From Micromonospora pallida (GTDB lineage Bacteria > Actinomycetota > Actinomycetes > Mycobacteriales > Micromonosporaceae): a stretch of 64,000 nt of DNA. This document shows positions 11,706-20,633 of this stretch, piece by piece. The notes beneath the pieces were generated by a model, which did no database searches, was not told where the DNA came from, and worked only from the letters and a program-made list of their open reading frames with translations. Within the stretch, counting starts at the first letter, position 1. Each line of letters opens with the position of its first letter. The DNA lies in NCBI RefSeq assembly GCF_900090325.1, contig NZ_FMHW01000002.1, positions 3,597,001 through 3,661,000 on the forward strand, given 5' to 3'. The translations under genes were made by a program, and so were the position numbers.

Positions 11706-14177
11706 TCAGGACGGTGACGGTGCCAGATCCTCCAGCGGATCGTCGGTGAAGGTGGGGAAGGGATCCTCGCCGGTGAGCGACGGGTCCGTGCTGGGCTGCG
11801 GGCGGGTCCGGTCGTCGTCGACAGCGTTACGGACCTTCAACGACACCAACGACCCGCCGCAGTCCTCGGCTGCGGCCGGCGACGCCAGCGGCGACGGCGG
11901 GACCGCCGGTTGACCGTCGACCGGCGGCGGCACGCACGTCGGCGGCCGGACCCAGAGGTCCAGGGTCAGTTCGTCCCGCCGCCAGCAGGTGTACGCCCCC
12001 GGGGCAGGCTGCCCCGGGCAACGGGTGATCTTCCAGCGCTCCCAGCCGGCGGCGGCCAGCGCCCGCTCGTACTCCGGTGCGGTCTCCTCGGGAGAGCGGT
12101 CCGAGGAGGCGGTCCGTTCCCGCAGCCGACAGTCCTGGAGGCACCAGCGGCTGCCGCTGACGTTGTCGACGGTCTCCGCCGCGGCCCAGGCGGGCACGTC
12201 CAGTTCGTCGAGGGAGCCGAAGACCGGGTCGCGGCTGAGCGCCCGGACAGCGAAGAAGGCCGGCACCGCGCCGAGCAGGAGCACGCTCACCGCGACCAGC
12301 ACGCCGAGCCGCAGCCGTCGGCGCTCCCGCATCTGCCGCCGCAGCTCGGAGCGGGCGACGCGGAGCTTCCCGCCGCTCGGCGCACCGTCGTCGTCGGACG
12401 GTGCGGTCCCGGCGGCACTGCGCAGCGGCGGGGCGCCCGGCGGTGCCACGGCGGCACGGGCGATCGCCCCACCCGGGTGGGCACCGACGTCCCGGGCCGG
12501 TGGTCCGGGGTCGGCACCGGGGCGTTCCGGGTCGCCGCCGGGCGGGACGGCGCGGCCGACGGACGCGGCGGCCCGGGCCACCGGCGGCGGGCCGGAGACC
12601 GGAGCGGCGGTGGCCCGAGTCACGGTCGGTGGACCGCCGACCGGGGTGGCGGTGGCCCGGGCGGGGCCGGCGGCCGGACGGCCCACGGCGCCCTCCGGCG
12701 GGCCGGACGGTTCGACGGACGGTCCCGCGACACCGGGTTCACCAGCCCCGGGGCGGGCGCTCCCCCGAGAGCCGGGGTCGACCGAAGCCGGAGGCCGGGC
12801 CGCCCCACGGGCCGGGCCGGCAGCGGGCGGCGCGCCCGGCGTCGCCCGTGGCCCGGGTACGGGGGCACCCGGTGCCGGCCAGGCGGGGCCACCCGCCACC
12901 GGCGGCGGCACGGTACCCGGCACCGGCGGACGGACCGCACCGGACGGCGGTGGGACCGGACCCGGCGCGGATGGGGCCGGAGCAGGTGGAGGCGGAACCG
13001 AGCCCGGAGCGGGTGGAACCGGGCCCGAAACGGGTGGAACCGGGCCCGGAACGGGTGGGTGCGCCGCGCCGCGCGCCGGTGCGGCCTGCTCCGCTCCGGG
13101 GTGGGGGGGCAGCGCGGCCGGTCCGGGACGAGCCGCCCCCCGGGGCGGCGGGGCGGTACGTGGGTCCGGGGCTGGCCCGGGCGGGCCGGGGACCGACGGG
13201 CGGGCCGAGCCGGTCGCCGGTCGACCGGCATCGCCTGGCTCGGCGGCCCGACGCCGCCCGGCCGGGCGGTCCTCGTCCGGGGTGGCGCGGCGGCGGCCGG
13301 TCGACGCCTCGTCGTCGGGATCGCCGGCGGCACGTCGGCGGCCGGATACCGGCGGTGGCCCGTACCGGTCGCCGGGGTGGTGGGCCACCGGGCCCGCCCC
13401 CGCCGACACCGGACCCGGTGCCACCGGGTTCGCCGGAACGGATGGCGCGTTGCCCGACCGGGGTACCGGTGGCGCGTTACCCGAGGCCGGGACCGGAGGG
13501 ACGTCCTGCTCCAGGGCCCGTCGCCGGGCCGCCGGATGGTCGTCCGGGGCGGGCGGGCGCGCCACACCGGCCGCGCCCTCGACGGGGACCCGGCCGGCGC
13601 GGGGCGGTCCACCGGCCGCCGTCCACTGGCCCGGTTCGGACCCGTGGGGTGGCCGGCGCATGGGTCCGGCCGGCGGCGGGCCGTCCTGACCCGGGCGGAC
13701 CGACGGCTGGGCCTCCGGGCCGGGGCGGACCGACGGCTGGGCCTCCGGGCCGGGGCGGACCGACGGGGCGGCCTCGGGACGCGGCCCCGGGCCGGCGGAA
13801 CCCGGCCACGGGCCGTCCGGACGCCCGGGTCGCCGGGCGGGTGGGGCGACGGACGGCGGAGTCGCCGGGCCGGCGGGGTGGGCGGGGGCAGCTGGACCGC
13901 CCGGCGCCGGCCCGGAAGTCGGCGGGGTCGGCGCGGCGGGTGGCCGGGGAGCACCAGGTGCCGCCTCGGCTGCCCCCGGGGCGGCCCTCTCCGGGCCCAA
14001 CCCGGCGCGCTGCCGCTTGGCGCTGCGCAGGTCGTCGATCCAGCCGAGTTCCTCGCTGCTGACCTGCTCCGCCGGCTCCGCGTCGGGCCGGCTGCGTCCC
14101 CAGCGGCGTCCCCTGGCCTTCGGGTCCCGCCGCTCGTCCGGGCCCTCCTCCGGCCGTTCCCCACCACGAGGTGTCAC
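11706..14177 (-). CDS. large Pro/Ala/Gly-rich single-pass membrane protein
   Basis: 823-aa protein of unknown function. An N-terminal charged stretch with [18 protein letters not shown] (about 38-60) is followed by roughly 500 residues of low-complexity Pro/Gly/Ala-rich sequence with short repeats ([15 protein letters not shown]). Then come a basic cluster [17 protein letters not shown], one membrane segment (about 621-643), and an extracellular domain of about 160 residues with several Cys and Trp ([18 protein letters not shown]) and an acidic Pro-rich tail. Orientation is probably N-in. GTG start at 14177 with a GGAAGGG site, overlapping the rarA stop by four bases. The low-complexity part is probably disordered. 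Confidence 0.8.
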   Translation of the reverse strand: MTPRGGERPEEGPDERRDPKARGRRWGRSRPDAEPAEQVSSEELGWIDDLRSAKRQRAGLGPERAAPGAAEAAPGAPRPPAAPTPPTSGPAPGGPAAPAHPAGPATPPSVAPPARRPGRPDGPWPGSAGPGPRPEAAPSVRPGPEAQPSVRPGPEAQPSVRPGQDGPPPAGPMRRPPHGSEPGQWTAAGGPPRAGRVPVEGAAGVARPPAPDDHPAARRRALEQDVPPVPASGNAPPVPRSGNAPSVPANPVAPGPVSAGAGPVAHHPGDRYGPPPVSGRRRAAGDPDDEASTGRRRATPDEDRPAGRRRAAEPGDAGRPATGSARPSVPGPPGPAPDPRTAPPPRGAARPGPAALPPHPGAEQAAPARGAAHPPVPGPVPPVSGPVPPAPGSVPPPPAPAPSAPGPVPPPSGAVRPPVPGTVPPPVAGGPAWPAPGAPVPGPRATPGAPPAAGPARGAARPPASVDPGSRGSARPGAGEPGVAGPSVEPSGPPEGAVGRPAAGPARATATPVGGPPTVTRATAAPVSGPPPVARAAASVGRAVPPGGDPERPGADPGPPARDVGAHPGGAIARAAVAPPGAPPLRSAAGTAPSDDDGAPSGGKLRVARSELRRQMRERRRLRLGVLVAVSVLLLGAVPAFFAVRALSRDPVFGSLDELDVPAWAAAETVDNVSGSRWCLQDCRLRERTASSDRSPEETAPEYERALAAAGWERWKITRCPGQPAPGAYTCWRRDELTLDLWVRPPTCVPPPVDGQPAVPPSPLASPAAAEDCGGSLVSLKVRNAVDDDRTRPQPSTDPSLTGEDPFPTFTDDPLEDLAPSPS
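13691..13780. repeat. 30-bp tandem repeat inside the Pro-rich gene
   Basis: Two near-identical 30-bp units (13691-13720, 13721-13750) and a third diverged one (13751-13780), each coding ten residues [10 protein letters not shown] or a variant. In frame, so copy-number change would only lengthen the disordered region. Confidence 0.85.
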
Positions 14178-15673
14178 TGGTGACCCTTCCTGGCGGCGTC
14201 CACGCCGCCCTCATCCGCCGGGACGCCGTCCGCGTCCGTCGTGCTCGGTCCGGTCCCCACCGGCACGGCGGCCGCCCCGGAGCGGCCCCGGACGATGCGG
14301 CGCAGCAGGGGCAGCCGGGTGGCCACCGCGCGCTCCGCGCCGTGCTCCGTGGGCTGGTAGTAGTCGGTGCCGACGAGGTCGTCCGGGACGTACTGCTGGG
14401 TGACCACGCCCCGCTGGTCGTCGTGCGGGTAGCGGTAGCCGGTGCCGTGGCCCAGCCCCCGGGCACCGGAGTAGTGGGCGTCCCGCACGGCGCGCGGCAC
14501 CGGCCCGCCCCGGCCGGCGCGCACGTCCCGGATCGCCGCCCCGATCGCGGTGGTCGCGGAGTTGGACTTCGGGGCGGTGGCCAGGTGGATCACCGCCTGG
14601 GCGAGGTTGAGCTGGACCTCGGGCAGGCCGACGTACTCCACCGCGTGCGCGGCTGCGGTCGCCACCTGAAGGGCCAGGGGGTCGGCCATGCCGACGTCCT
14701 CGCTGGCGAAGATGACCAACCGGCGGGCGATGAACCGGGCGTCCTCCCCGGCGACCAGCATCCGGGCCAGCCAGTGCAGCGCCGCGTCGACGTCGGAGCC
14801 GCGCATGCTCTTGATGAAGGCGCTGGTCACGTCGTAGTGGGCATCCCCGGCGCGGTCGTAGCGGACCGCCGCCACGTCGACCGCCTGCTCGGCGGTGGCC
14901 AGGTCGATCCGGTCGGTCCCGAGCGCCGTGGCCGAGGCGGCGGCCGCCTCCAGCGCGGTGAGCGCCTTGCGGACGTCACCACCGGCGAGGCGGACCAGGT
15001 GCTCCTCGGCCTCGGGGGCGAGGGTCGGCGTGCCACCGAGGCCACGCTCGTCGACGACCGCGCGACGCAGCAGGCCCCGGACCGCGTCCTCGGTGAGCGG
15101 TTGCAGGGTCAGCAGCACGCAGCGGGACAGCAGCGGCGAGATGACCGAGAAGTACGGGTTCTCGGTGGTCGCCGCGAGCAGGGTCACCGTCCGATCCTCG
15201 ACGGCGGCGAGCAGCGAGTCCTGCTGGGTCTTGCTGAACCGGTGCACCTCGTCGATGAAGAGCACGGTGGGCGGCCCACCGGAGCGGCGCTGCCGGCGGG
15301 CCGTCTCGATCACCGCGCGGACGTCCTTCACCCCGGCGGTGAGCGCCGACATGGCGACGAAGCGGCGGTCGGTGGCCCGGGCCACCAGGTGCGCGATGGT
15401 GGTCTTACCGCAACCGGGTGGTCCCCAGAGGATCACCGACATCGGGGTCGTGCCGCCGACCAGTTGCCGCAGCGGCGAGCCGGGGGCGAGCAGGTGCTCC
15501 TGGCCGACCAGTTCGTCGAGGTTCGCCGGGCGCATCCGCACCGGCAGCGGCGCGTCGGCGCCGGCGGGGTCGAAGCCATCGACCCCGGACCCGGCGGGCG
15601 TGCCGCCGAACCCCGCGGGCGCGCTCGGCGCAGCGGCGGGATCACCGAGAGTGAAGAGGGCGTCGGACTCCAT
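14174..15673 (-). CDS. rarA: replication-associated recombination protein A (RarA/MgsA)
   Basis: AAA+ ATPase of the clamp-loader family that acts at stalled replication forks. The 499-aa protein has [15 protein letters not shown], Walker [13 protein letters not shown], Walker [11 protein letters not shown], sensor-1 [10 protein letters not shown], and a C-terminal tetramerisation domain ([17 protein letters not shown]). ATG at 15673 gives [11 protein letters not shown]; the frame is open upstream but carries no family sequence. No strong ribosome binding site is seen. Four-base overlap with the Pro-rich gene downstream. Confidence 0.94.
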   Translation of the reverse strand: MESDALFTLGDPAAAPSAPAGFGGTPAGSGVDGFDPAGADAPLPVRMRPANLDELVGQEHLLAPGSPLRQLVGGTTPMSVILWGPPGCGKTTIAHLVARATDRRFVAMSALTAGVKDVRAVIETARRQRRSGGPPTVLFIDEVHRFSKTQQDSLLAAVEDRTVTLLAATTENPYFSVISPLLSRCVLLTLQPLTEDAVRGLLRRAVVDERGLGGTPTLAPEAEEHLVRLAGGDVRKALTALEAAAASATALGTDRIDLATAEQAVDVAAVRYDRAGDAHYDVTSAFIKSMRGSDVDAALHWLARMLVAGEDARFIARRLVIFASEDVGMADPLALQVATAAAHAVEYVGLPEVQLNLAQAVIHLATAPKSNSATTAIGAAIRDVRAGRGGPVPRAVRDAHYSGARGLGHGTGYRYPHDDQRGVVTQQYVPDDLVGTDYYQPTEHGAERAVATRLPLLRRIVRGRSGAAAVPVGTGPSTTDADGVPADEGGVDAARKGHQ

Positions 15674-15686
15674 CACGAAGACAGTA

Positions 15687-15731
15687 CCGGCCCGTCCCAC
15701 GACGCCGGAATCGCGGCGTGGGACGGGCCGG
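15687..15731. terminator. terminator after the 70-aa gene
   Basis: 15-bp perfect stem (15687-15701 / 15717-15731) with a 15-nt GC-rich loop, between the stop of the 70-aa gene (15748) and the rarA start (15673), both minus strand. Confidence 0.65.
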
Positions 15732-15747
15732 CGGTGATCGGAAACGG

Positions 15748-15960
15748 TCAGCCGCGACCTGGGCGGCGTCCGCGATACCAACCCCCGCCGCCACCGGTGC
15801 GCGGGCCCCGGCCGACACCGGCCAGGTAGAGCGAGAGCAGGAGCAGGCCGATCAGTACCAGGGTGTTCCAGTTGAACAGGTCGGGCGCCCCGAAGTTGGT
15901 GTTGAGAAGGTCGATGAGCAGGGCAAGCCCGAAAACTATGGCCGCAGCGATGGCGAGCAT
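15748..15960 (-). CDS. 70-aa two-helix membrane protein
   Basis: Small hydrophobic protein, [19 protein letters not shown] then a short NWN loop and [15 protein letters not shown], ending in a Gly/Arg tail. ATG at 15960 has an ideal GGAGGACCGAC leader, so the longer start at 16026 is rejected. A two-helix hairpin with no recognisable function. Confidence 0.75.
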   Translation of the reverse strand: MLAIAAAIVFGLALLIDLLNTNFGAPDLFNWNTLVLIGLLLLSLYLAGVGRGPRTGGGGGWYRGRRPGRG

Positions 15961-16069
15961 GTCGGTCCTCCGGTCACGGGGGTTGGGGTGCGTCGCCGTG
16001 ATGTACCCAATCGGTCCGATCATCAATCTCCAGGGTGGACGGCCTGCCCGCTCTGGCTACCCTGGCGGC

Positions 16070-16810
16070 ATGATCGGCGCAGCGCGGGCAGTACCCGGAC
16101 GGAGAGCGGTCCTGGCGGCCACCGGTCACCACCCGTACGTCCGGCACGTTCTCGGCCGGGACGACGAGCCGCGCGCGTGGTTGCTGGACGACGTGACGGG
16201 ATGGCTGTTGCCGGCCGAGTCCGGGCCGGCCGGCGGGGCGTTCGGCGCGGCCGGACCGGCGGTCGGTCTTGTCGCGGCGCTGCGCGCCGAAGGGGTCGTC
16301 CGCGCCGGACAGTGGCTGCACCTGCCCCGGGTGGGCTCGGCGGAGCTGACCGGGCGACTACCGGTCGCCCGGCACAGCGACTGGGACTTCCTCTGGGCCG
16401 CCGCCCCGCCGCCGCACCAGCCCGGCGAGGAACGGGTGGTCCGCCTCACCGAGGCCGACCTCCCGGCGCTCACCGCGCTGGTCGACGAAGCGTTCCCGAG
16501 CACCACCTCGCGCCCCGGTGACCCCCGGGTGGTCGACTGGTACGGCATCCGGGCCGGTGACCGGCTGGTCGCCTGCGGCGCGGACCGCAGCCGGGGTGTG
16601 ATCGGTTTCCTCGCCGGCCTGACCGTCGCGCCCGGTGAGCGGGGACGCGGCCTGGGCGCGGTGCTGACCGCCGGCATGACCCGGGCCCTCTTCGCCCGGT
16701 ACGACCATGTGGCGCTCGGCGTCTACACCCACAACGTCGGCGCGCTGCGCCTCTACCGGCGGCTCGGCTTCACCCACGTCCTCCCCCGCAGCTCGGTGCA
16801 GCTCGGCTGA
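16070..16810 (+). CDS. GNAT-family N-acetyltransferase
   Basis: 246-aa protein. The C-terminal half is a GNAT fold with the acetyl-CoA pyrophosphate-binding loop ERGRGLG (motif A: VAPGERGRGLGAVLTAGMT) and motif B NVGALRLYRRLGF. The N-terminal half (about 120 residues) is a less conserved first lobe, so this may be a two-lobe GNAT with one active site. Substrate unknown. The ATG at 16070 gives MIGAARAVPGRR; its ribosome binding site is weak. The stop lies five bases from the stop of the convergent MFS gene. Confidence 0.85.
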   Translation: MIGAARAVPGRRAVLAATGHHPYVRHVLGRDDEPRAWLLDDVTGWLLPAESGPAGGAFGAAGPAVGLVAALRAEGVVRAGQWLHLPRVGSAELTGRLPVARHSDWDFLWAAAPPPHQPGEERVVRLTEADLPALTALVDEAFPSTTSRPGDPRVVDWYGIRAGDRLVACGADRSRGVIGFLAGLTVAPGERGRGLGAVLTAGMTRALFARYDHVALGVYTHNVGALRLYRRLGFTHVLPRSSVQLG

Positions 16811-16814
16811 GGGC

Positions 16815-18239
16815 TCACCCTGCTTCGGTCCCGGCCGGGACGGCGGAGTCGGCGGCCCGGAGGGGGCCGGCGGTCGGCGCGGGGCCGGCCGGAGTCGCGG
16901 AGTCGGCGGTCGGCGCGGGGGCGGCTGGGGTCGCGGAGTCGGCGGTCGGCGCGGGGGCGACGGTCCCGGTGGGGGCGGCCGGGGTGTTCGGGGTGTTCGG
17001 GGCGCGTCGGGCGGCCCGCCAGGCGGGTAGGTAAAGCGGGGCGGCGACGGCCAGCACCACCGCGCCGACCAGCATCGCCGTCCGGACCCCGGCGGCGTCG
17101 GCTAAGGCGGTGAGCACGATCCCGCCCAACGCGCCGGCCGGCATCGCCACCATCGAGTTCAACGACAGCACGCTGGTCCGGTACGGGCCGTCCACCTGCC
17201 GGTGCAGCAGCCCAGTGTGCAGTGGGTTCGACGCGCCGTGCACGGTGTAGCAGGCCAGGTACGCCAGAAGCACGCCGACCGGCCCGGCGAGCAGTCCCAT
17301 GCCGACCACGGTCGCCCCCTGCACCACCCGCAGTACGGCGGCGCTGGGCGCAGCTCCCCACCACCGGATCAGCAGCGGGGTGAGGGCGGCGCCGGCCGCC
17401 GAGGCGAGCCAGGCGACCGAACCGGCCGGGCCGAGCAGCGCCGCCGCCCGGTCGGCGTCTCCGGTCACCTCGGCGAGACGGGCCGGAGGCAGGATCTCGA
17501 AGGTGACCATGCCAAAGCCCCAGAACAGCTCCACCGCGACCAGCGCGAGGAGTACCCGGGACCGGCGCAGCAGCCCGAACGCCTGGCCGACCAGGCCCGG
17601 CGCGGCAGCGACCGACGCGCGCAGCGCACCCCGGTCCCGGGCCGCACGCGGTTCGGCCAGGAGAGTGCCGAGCGCCACCAGGGCGGCCAGTTGCACGACG
17701 ACGGCGAGCAGCACCGGCGTGGTCAGCGCGCTCACCGGGCCGACCGGACCGAGCGCGACCAGCCCACCACCGAGCAACGCACCGGCGCTGATCGTCACCC
17801 CGAGGACCGTCCCACCGAGACCGAGCCCCTTCTCGTACGCGGCGTCGGGGTCGGCGGCGAGGGTCGCGTCGACGTACCAGGAGTCCAGCGGGCCGCTGTC
17901 CAGCGCCCGATGGACGCCCTGGAGCAGCCAGACCACGACGAAGAGGGCGAACGAGTCGGCGACCGCGAACAGGGCCAGCGAGACAAGGTTGATCACTGCG
18001 GAGGTGAGCAGCACCGGCCGCCGGCCGAGGGCGTCGGCGAGCCCTCCGGTGGGCAACTCCAGCAGCAGTACGACGATGCCCTGAGCAGCGGTGACCAGGC
18101 CGATCTGGGCGAGGGTGAGGCCGCGTTCCTGCATCAGCAGGACCATGACCGGGATCAGCAGGCCGACCGGGAGCCAGCGGAGCCCGTGCAGGAACAGGTA
18201 GCGCCGCCGGACCTGGTCGGCGGTGAGCAGCGCGGTCAC
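16815..18239 (-). CDS. MFS transporter, probable drug efflux
   Basis: 474-aa major facilitator protein with about 12 membrane segments and the loop-2/3 motif GGLADALGRRPVLL typical of MFS exporters. The GTG start at 18239 overlaps the stop of the upstream regulator gene by four bases, so regulator and pump form a two-gene operon. The last ~65 residues are a low-complexity cytosolic tail built from a 12-residue Ala/Pro/Thr repeat (APTADSATP). Substrate unknown; pairing with an ArsR-like repressor suggests ligand-induced efflux (inference). Confidence 0.88.
   Translation of the reverse strand: MTALLTADQVRRRYLFLHGLRWLPVGLLIPVMVLLMQERGLTLAQIGLVTAAQGIVVLLLELPTGGLADALGRRPVLLTSAVINLVSLALFAVADSFALFVVVWLLQGVHRALDSGPLDSWYVDATLAADPDAAYEKGLGLGGTVLGVTISAGALLGGGLVALGPVGPVSALTTPVLLAVVVQLAALVALGTLLAEPRAARDRGALRASVAAAPGLVGQAFGLLRRSRVLLALVAVELFWGFGMVTFEILPPARLAEVTGDADRAAALLGPAGSVAWLASAAGAALTPLLIRWWGAAPSAAVLRVVQGATVVGMGLLAGPVGVLLAYLACYTVHGASNPLHTGLLHRQVDGPYRTSVLSLNSMVAMPAGALGGIVLTALADAAGVRTAMLVGAVVLAVAAPLYLPAWRAARRAPNTPNTPAAPTGTVAPAPTADSATPAAPAPTADSATPAGPAPTAGPLRAADSAVPAGTEAG
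16869..16965. repeat. 36-bp tandem repeat in the MFS C-terminal tail
   Basis: Two 36-bp units (16894-16929 and 16930-16965) with a partial third (16869-16893), in frame with the MFS gene and coding the repeated PAPTADSATPA segment. Confidence 0.8.
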
Positions 18240-18826
18240 CGGTCCTGCCCCTGCGCGGGAAGGGTCGCGTAGACGACGTGGACCGGCCGGGCGTCCGGCT
18301 CGTCGGGCGGTGACGCCTCCCGGTAGCGGAGGATCAGGTCCCAGATCTCCTGGTTGAGTTCCTGCAACCGCTCCGGGCCAATGGTCAGGAAGCCGTCGCT
18401 GATGCCGGCCGCGTCCCGCCACTGCGGGGAGTACGTCGCCCGCTCGGCGAGCCACCGGTCGACCTGTTCGGTCATCCAGCGCACGGTGTCGGCCTGGATC
18501 CACTCGATCGCCGCGCGGGCGTCCGGGTCGTCGTCGTAGTCGCTGGGATCGAAGCTGGTGACCTGGTGCGCCGCCTGCCACCAGCGCTGTCGGCCGGTGC
18601 CCCGGTCGGGCTCCTCGGCCACCAGCCCGACCTCGGCGAGCTGGCGCAGGTGATAGCTGGTCGCCCCGGTGTTGGTGTCGAGCGCCTGGGCGAGGGTGGT
18701 GGCGGTCGCCGGGCCGTCGGTGCGCAGCGCGCCGAGCAGCCGAAACCGCAGTGGGTGGGCCAGCACCCGGGCCTGCCGGGCATCCAGGCGGACGCTGACC
18801 AGCCCGCCGCTCTGCTCCTTCGCCAT
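18236..18826 (-). CDS. ArsR-like winged-helix transcriptional regulator
   Basis: 196-aa DNA-binding protein. The N-terminal winged helix (about residues 10-85) includes ARVLAHPLRFRLLGALR and TLAQALDTNTGATSYHLRQL as the recognition helix, followed by GLVAEEPDRGTGRQRWWQ as the wing. The C-terminal half is a helical ligand/dimer domain. ATG at 18826 gives MAKEQSGGLVSVRL; upstream in-frame codons run through an operator array and are not coding. Co-transcribed with the MFS pump at 16815. Four 13-bp iterons touch the start codon, so autoregulation is likely. Confidence 0.9.
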   Translation of the reverse strand: MAKEQSGGLVSVRLDARQARVLAHPLRFRLLGALRTDGPATATTLAQALDTNTGATSYHLRQLAEVGLVAEEPDRGTGRQRWWQAAHQVTSFDPSDYDDDPDARAAIEWIQADTVRWMTEQVDRWLAERATYSPQWRDAAGISDGFLTIGPERLQELNQEIWDLILRYREASPPDEPDARPVHVVYATLPAQGQDR

Positions 18827-18879
18827 AGTTGCACAATAAGTGTGCACAGCATCTGTGCACAAGAGTTGTGCACTATCGA
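18827..18879 (-). promoter_or_regulatory. four 13-bp operator iterons plus a probable leaderless promoter
   Basis: The palindrome TGTGCACA occurs at 18841-18848 and 18854-18861, as TGTGCACT at 18867-18874, and degenerate (GTTGCACA) at 18828-18835. Centres fall exactly 13 bp apart at 18831.5, 18844.5, 18857.5 and 18870.5. On the minus strand TATTGT ends 6 nt before the ATG, fitting a -10 element of a leaderless transcript, and no ribosome binding site is present. Inference: the regulator binds here and represses itself and the pump. Confidence 0.75.
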
Positions 18880-18917
18880 CGCGGCGACCCGCCCGTCCGG
18901 CTGAGGTGGTAGCAGGG

Positions 18918-18975
18918 GTGGTAGCAGGGGACCCCTGCACGTCGAAAAGCGGTAACAGGGGTCCCCTGCTACCAC
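18918..18975. terminator. 20-bp inverted repeat, terminator or dispersed palindrome
   Basis: Perfect 20-bp arms (18918-18937 / 18956-18975) around an 18-nt loop, each arm itself containing GGGGACCCC or GGGGTCCCC. A further direct half copy (GGTAGCAGGGG) sits at 18907-18917. It lies downstream of the reductase gene ending at 19010, so a terminator role fits. Confidence 0.65.
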
Positions 18976-19009
18976 ACAAGCGGAAGAACGCAGCGAAGCC
19001 CGGGAACGG

Positions 19010-19825
19010 TCAGCGGGCCAGGAACTCGTGGGCGCCGCGCAGGCGGACGGGGAGCAGGCGGGCCGCCCGGGAACTGTCGAGCAGCACCGTCAACGGGCGA
19101 CCCCGCCCGGTGTTGCCGCTGGTGGTGGTCTTCATCCCGATCGGGTCCAACCCGTACCGCCGGGCGACCAACAGCCCCAGCTCGGCCCGGCTGAGCGCGT
19201 CCGCCCCAGCCACGTTCAGCGGACCGGCATGGTCTGTGGCGACCAGGGTGAGTACGGCGTCGGCCAGATCACCGACGTGCACCGGGCAGCGGACTTCGTC
19301 GGTGAAGAGGGTCGCCCGGCCGGCCAGGGCGTCCAGGCAGAGCCGGACCTGCTTGCTGTGCCGATCACCCAGGATCAACGAGGTACGCACCAGCGCGGCG
19401 GCCGGGTGGACGGACCGGACGGTCACTTCGGCCGCTGCCTTCGCCGCCCCGTACGGGAACGTTGGGCTGGGCGGCTCGTCGTCGGCGTACGGTTCGGCGC
19501 GCCCGCCGTGTACGGCGTCACTGGAGACGTGCACCAGTCGGGCGCCCGCCTCGGCGGCGGCGAGCGCGACGTGGGCCGCCCCGTCCGCGGTGACCGCCCA
19601 GTCGTCGAACCGGTAGCTGGTGCCGACGACCGCGTCCGGGCGTACCGCCGTGACCAGCGCGCGGACCGCGGCGCGGTCGCGGACGTCCAGCCGGCGCGAC
19701 TCGACGCCGGCCAGCGTCGGCTCGCGGGTGTGGTAGGTGCCGATCACCCGCTCCCCCGCCGCGACCGCCCGCCGGCACAGTTCACCGCCGAGGTGCCCGC
19801 TCGCCCCCACCACCAGCAGCGTCAT
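19010..19825 (-). CDS. RmlD-like NAD(P)-dependent sugar/ketone reductase (extended SDR)
   Basis: 271-aa Rossmann-fold protein of the dTDP-4-dehydrorhamnose reductase/epimerase type: nucleotide-binding VVGASGHLGG (5-14), HVSSDAVHGG with the catalytic Ser, and YGAAK (Y125, K129). Late HVGDLADAVLTLV and GPLNVAGADALSRAELG match RmlD proteins. ATG at 19825 follows GGGAGACGG. Its start overlaps the PPTase stop by four bases. No other sugar-nucleotide gene is nearby, so a rhamnose role is doubtful; it may reduce a cluster intermediate. Confidence 0.85.
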   Translation of the reverse strand: MTLLVVGASGHLGGELCRRAVAAGERVIGTYHTREPTLAGVESRRLDVRDRAAVRALVTAVRPDAVVGTSYRFDDWAVTADGAAHVALAAAEAGARLVHVSSDAVHGGRAEPYADDEPPSPTFPYGAAKAAAEVTVRSVHPAAALVRTSLILGDRHSKQVRLCLDALAGRATLFTDEVRCPVHVGDLADAVLTLVATDHAGPLNVAGADALSRAELGLLVARRYGLDPIGMKTTTSGNTGRGRPLTVLLDSSRAARLLPVRLRGAHEFLAR

Positions 19826-20604
19826 CCGTCCGTCTCCCGTCGACTGCGTGCAGCCACGGACCGGAGGACCATCCGGCGCCGTGGCCGACCTGACCTGTCC
19901 CGGCACGAGGGCTGGGCGGCCGTAGCGGCGTGGAGCTGCCGGCCGGCTGCACGCCGCCGCAGACCGTCCGGCCGGGGTCGGCGGCTGAGCAGTGTGGCGG
20001 CGCTGCGCTCCACGAGCCGTTCCCGGCCGGTCGGGGCGGTCGGGACGACCAACGCCGCCGCGCCGAGGTAGCCGGGGCCGGGGCGCAGGTCCCAGAGCCG
20101 GGCCCGCAGGTCGGGCCGCCCGGGGTAGCCGAGCAGCCGGAGCGGCCCGGGTGGCGGGCTGATCCGGACGTCCCGAACGCGTACCCGCAGCCCGTCCCCG
20201 GTCGCCTTGACCACCGCCTCGCGCCGGCACCAGAGCGCCAGCTCGGCCGCGGCGCGGTCGGGGTCGCGGCGTTCCACGTCCACCCCGATCTCGCCCTGGT
20301 CGCTGACCGCGACCACCACCCGCCGGCCGGAGTGGGAGACGGCGACCGAAAGCCGGTGCCCGGGCAACCGGGGTCGGCCGTGCGGCTCCGGGCAGCTCGG
20401 GCAGGACCGGACCACCCGGAGCCGGTCGGCCGGCACGCCGCACCGATCGGCGACCGCGAGACGCAGCAGCACCGCGCCGAGGGTGGACTGCCGGCGGCGC
20501 CCGGGGTGCCGGATGGCGGCGAGCCGCCCCCGTTCGGTGTCGTCCAGCACCCCGAGCTGCCAGCGTCGGAACATGCCCAGGTCGGCCCACCAGACGGTGC
20601 CCAC
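19822..20604 (-). CDS. 4'-phosphopantetheinyl transferase (Sfp type)
   Basis: Transfers phosphopantetheine from CoA to a Ser of carrier proteins. The 260-aa protein has LSVAVSHSG (86-93), IGVDVE (106-111, Mg ligands D109 and E111) and WCRREAVVKATGDGL (W125, E129, K133). The usual Lys of WxxKEA is Arg here (R128). The last ~75 residues are an unusual Arg-rich tail ending RSRRETDG. GTG at 20604 is the furthest start; no strong ribosome binding site. Co-directional with the acyl-CoA dehydrogenase gene 30 bp upstream. A candidate activator of the ACP at 31791 (inference). Confidence 0.88.
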   Translation of the reverse strand: MGTVWWADLGMFRRWQLGVLDDTERGRLAAIRHPGRRRQSTLGAVLLRLAVADRCGVPADRLRVVRSCPSCPEPHGRPRLPGHRLSVAVSHSGRRVVVAVSDQGEIGVDVERRDPDRAAAELALWCRREAVVKATGDGLRVRVRDVRISPPPGPLRLLGYPGRPDLRARLWDLRPGPGYLGAAALVVPTAPTGRERLVERSAATLLSRRPRPDGLRRRAAGRQLHAATAAQPSCRDRSGRPRRRMVLRSVAARSRRETDG

Positions 20605-20633
20605 CGCGCCGGGGTGGTGGGCCCGCCGGTGGA

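Noticed and set aside
11910..14183. Plus-strand open frames opposite the Pro-rich gene
   Set aside because: Composition is Arg/Gly/Pro mirror sequence of the repeats. The minus-strand frame has a membrane helix, a ribosome binding site and overlap coupling to rarA.
18918..18975. Insertion-sequence ends or an attachment site
   Set aside because: The arms form a hairpin with no transposase or integrase and no target duplication. A terminator or dispersed palindrome fits better.
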